Virus record (IMG/VR): IMGVR_UViG_3300008261_000125
Location: 31,568 to 95,567 of that record
Source of the DNA: a virus
Length of the DNA stretch: 64,000 bases
Reading direction: 5' to 3' (one strand)
Every line of letters begins with the position of its first letter. Position 1 is the stretch's first letter. Positions 62,176-64,000 of the stretch are shown in pieces. The notes beneath the pieces are model-generated. The model was not told the origin of the DNA. It was given only the letters and a program-made list of their open reading frames with translations, and did not search any database. A program made the translations under genes and the position numbers.

Positions 62176-62709
62176 TTATTTAAATTTAAAATAAGATGCT
62201 AACCCTCTTAAACCAAGGTAAATAGCTATTAAAAGAATTGTAATCCAGAACCACCAGAATGTAAAACCAGTAAATTTAGTTTGATGAGGTTCTGTACATG
62301 CAGATACTTGTGTAGTTACTGAAGTTGAACTGGTTGAGATATAATGTTCTAACCATTGAATTCTAGCTTTTAATGAATCTGTTTCACACTTAATAACTAA
62401 TGAATTTCCTACAGATTGAACTGTAGATTTTAAACCTCTGTTAGAAGTTGATTTATAAAACTTTTTTAATCTTCCTAAAGAATCACATAGTTCTGAACAA
62501 GGGTTCTCTAAATATATAGGTTCATTAACTATATAAGGAATACTAATTGTTGTATCTCTAAATACTATTGAATCTTTATATACATATGATATACTGTCTT
62601 TTGTAGTACAGTACTTTTCTAAGAATCTATTCTTTTGCTTTTTAGTTAATACACATTGTGTAAAAGTAATCAGTAAGAGGATAACCCAAAGTTTATTTAG
62701 CTTTTTCAT
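62176..62709 (-). CDS. Probable unimolecular spanin (u-spanin), 177 aa
   Basis: The N-terminus is a lipoprotein-like signal (MKKLNKLWVILLLITFTQC, Cys at 19). The middle is an exported, Cys-containing helical/beta region. The C-terminus is a transmembrane segment (FWWFWITILLIAIYLGL, about residues 152-168) with a basic tail. An outer-membrane lipid anchor plus inner-membrane helix on one chain is the u-spanin topology that fuses the two membranes in the last step of lysis of Gram-negative hosts. The lipobox FTQC departs from the canonical form. It overlaps the holin-like gene by 17 nt and lies beside the amidase. Confidence 0.55.
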   Translation of the reverse strand: MKKLNKLWVILLLITFTQCVLTKKQKNRFLEKYCTTKDSISYVYKDSIVFRDTTISIPYIVNEPIYLENPCSELCDSLGRLKKFYKSTSNRGLKSTVQSVGNSLVIKCETDSLKARIQWLEHYISTSSTSVTTQVSACTEPHQTKFTGFTFWWFWITILLIAIYLGLRGLASYFKFK

Positions 62710-62923
62710 CAGAAAAGAAATTAGTTAAAAACTTACCTAAAATACCTACTACTAATGTTACACCAATAGCTACTTTTAATTGTTCAGGAGAATATAATTC
62801 TTTTAATTTATCATACTCAATTAAACCTCCACCACCTACTAAAGCAGCACAAGCTAATAAAGCATCTCCAAGTTTTCTCCATTTAACAGGAGTAGGTTTA
62901 TAATAATGTTTTAATGATTTCAT
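62693..62923 (-). CDS. Holin-like small membrane protein, 76 aa
   Basis: Two hydrophobic segments (about residues 20-36, ALLACAALVGGGGLIEY, and 50-69, VAIGVTLVVGILGKFLTNFF) are joined by a charged loop. A basic N-terminus and short acidic/basic C-terminus follow. Size, topology and location between amidase and spanin fit a class II-like holin that releases or activates the endolysin. Holins have no shared motif, so the call rests on context. Confidence 0.6.
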   Translation of the reverse strand: MKSLKHYYKPTPVKWRKLGDALLACAALVGGGGLIEYDKLKELYSPEQLKVAIGVTLVVGILGKFLTNFFSDEKAK

Positions 62924-63613
62924 TTATAATGATTTTAATAATTCAATTAATTGAGGATGTGGATACATATCACTTTTATCTGACCTTACATTACTGTGAG
63001 ACCATACACCAGGCCAACCTTTTTGAGCAATTTGATTTACTTCAAAACAGTCATCATTTGTAATAATTTCTTTTAAGCCTTTTTTAAGATCAATTTTAGG
63101 ATGCTTTTCAGCAATTAATATCATTAACTCTTTTAAACTTTCTAATTGTTTTTGAGTATAAGCATGATAATATGTATATCCTCTAAATGGTTTGTTAAGT
63201 TTAATAACCATTTCTTTAGGTATCACACCTTTTACATAATTATAATATTGTCCATCTTTACCTAAGATTAATGGACCATAATTACATACTTCAATAGCAA
63301 CTGATTTTTTATTTAAAATAGAATTGTTAGGAAGAGTTGTACCTAAATGGTGAGCCCAGTATTTATCATCAAATGCATTTACTACTACACCATCCCAGCT
63401 ATTATCTTTAGGATCTCTAGTAGATAATCCACCTATTACATAAGCTGTTGCTACTTTTAGACTTAATCCTGTTTTAGTTTTATCATGTTCCCATGAACCT
63501 ACAGTCCAATCAGCTCTATGACTTCCTGCAGTATGATGAATATAGATTGTATCTTTTTCATAGATCTCACTATAATATTCATCTTTTTCTAATAGTATTT
63601 TTTTTATTTCCAT
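62924..63613 (-). CDS. N-acetylmuramoyl-L-alanine amidase (endolysin)
   Basis: A 229-residue Amidase_2-type enzyme. Zinc-site residues are visible as H26-H27 (YIHHTAG) and H206 in SHSNVRSDKSDMYPHP, where D212 or D215 lies at the usual third position. The core also has KSVAIEVCNYG and TYYHAYTQKQLESL. No signal peptide is present, so it depends on the holin-like protein for access to the wall. It cleaves the amide between MurNAc and L-Ala of peptidoglycan. The stop of this gene abuts the ATG of the holin-like gene. Confidence 0.9.
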   Translation of the reverse strand: MEIKKILLEKDEYYSEIYEKDTIYIHHTAGSHRADWTVGSWEHDKTKTGLSLKVATAYVIGGLSTRDPKDNSWDGVVVNAFDDKYWAHHLGTTLPNNSILNKKSVAIEVCNYGPLILGKDGQYYNYVKGVIPKEMVIKLNKPFRGYTYYHAYTQKQLESLKELMILIAEKHPKIDLKKGLKEIITNDDCFEVNQIAQKGWPGVWSHSNVRSDKSDMYPHPQLIELLKSL

Positions 63614-63624
63614 TTTTAGTACAG

Positions 63625-63930
63625 TTAGTTAGTGTGTTTTCCCAATTGTGTTTGCACTAGCATTTGCACATTGGTAGTCAGCTTTCCCACTTGATCAGCT
63701 AAATTTCTAAGTTCAAGCTGGGTTGTTTGTTCTATTCTTTTTACATCACTAGTAAGCTGTTGCTCTACTAATTCAATTCTACCTTTGTTTTTACCACACT
63801 CTTCTACAGAAAATTTTACATCTGTATGTACAATCTTTAGGAAGTAACCAATAATACCAAATAGCAATAAAATAAAGCCACCAAGTAAACCGGCTACAAA
63901 ATATATTAAATCTATGTTTTCAGCAGTCAT
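63625..63930 (-). CDS. Membrane-anchored coiled-coil protein of the lysis module, 101 aa
   Basis: Residues 8-33 form one strong transmembrane helix (IYFVAGLLGGFILLLFGIIGYFL), followed by a hydrophilic coiled coil (NKGRIELVEQQLTSDVKRIEQ). Topology with a long cytoplasmic or periplasmic coil resembles XhlA-like holin accessory proteins. It directly precedes the amidase (11-nt gap). A role as pinholin, antiholin or accessory is suggested by position only. Confidence 0.6.
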   Translation of the reverse strand: MTAENIDLIYFVAGLLGGFILLLFGIIGYFLKIVHTDVKFSVEECGKNKGRIELVEQQLTSDVKRIEQTTQLELRNLADQVGKLTTNVQMLVQTQLGKHTN

Positions 63931-64000
63931 AATTGTATAAATAAATAATACTGTTAAAATACAAATAATATAAATTTTATAAAAGTTTTTTATTAATTAT
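63931..64000 (-). other. AT-rich upstream region at the window edge
   Basis: The last 70 bases are almost pure A/T and lie in front of the first lysis gene. I see no convincing TTG-N20-TAnnTTTG pair in the visible part and no further gene. The region may hold a promoter that continues outside the window. Confidence 0.4.

Overview
The window looks like the late (virion, packaging and lysis) half of a crAss-like bacteriophage (order Crassvirales or a close relative) infecting a Bacteroidota host. The DNA is strongly AT-rich. Every credible gene lies on the minus strand, and genes are packed tightly with 1-70 nt overlaps. The gene order is TerL, portal, scaffold, major capsid protein, ring/adaptor proteins, fibers, a giant muzzle-like tail protein, then a run of very large cargo proteins. 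An HU/IHF-like gene and a lysis module lie upstream, and promoter-like sequences fit the Bacteroidota pattern TTG-N20-TAnnTTTG. TAA, TAG and TGA all act as ordinary stops, so I see no genetic-code reassignment. I see no tRNA, rRNA, CRISPR array or transposon.

Layout, in the direction of transcription (right to left). (1) 63.9-62.2 kb, lysis: a membrane coiled-coil protein, an N-acetylmuramoyl-L-alanine amidase, a small holin-like protein and a protein with u-spanin topology. (2) 62.1-59.0 kb: small DNA-binding and accessory genes, including a winged-helix-like protein, an HU/IHF-like protein with a TTG start, a Zn-ribbon protein, a PD-(D/E)XK nuclease and several small unknown genes. (3) 58.9-50.8 kb: TerL, portal, scaffold and MCP, closed by a strong hairpin terminator. 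(4) 50.7-45.1 kb: a virion protein, six tiny basic proteins, an endonuclease-VII-type HNH homing gene that has copied the first codons of the gene it sits beside, a head-tail ring protein, a Dps/ferritin-like protein and an abundant-looking virion protein, then a terminator. (5) 45.0-33.7 kb: cysteine-rich appendage and ring proteins, with three consecutive proteins sharing an N-terminal anchor. (6) 33.7-28.6 kb: a 1684-residue muzzle/stabilisation-type protein. (7) 28.6 kb to the left edge: seven large proteins expected to be packaged and ejected. Two carry duplicated L,D-transpeptidase-like domains, one of these also has an HExxH motif, one carries a PD-(D/E)XK motif, and the last exceeds 3200 residues, carries another HExxH motif and runs off the window.

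Together the genes package DNA (TerL, portal), build the head (scaffold, MCP, basic proteins), join head to tail (ring proteins), recognise the host (anchored fibers), breach the cell wall and deliver proteins with the genome (cargo), and release progeny (amidase, holin, spanin). Points most worth a second look: a TAA stop that separates two cargo ORFs in one frame while the sequence after it still reads as protein; the duplicated YkuD-like cargo domains with a 35-bp identical DNA tract; the HNH insertion with a re-created gene start; identical 5' leaders in front of the MCP and another structural gene; and a structured intergenic region after the MCP. Functional names rest on motif and pattern recognition only, because no database search was possible.
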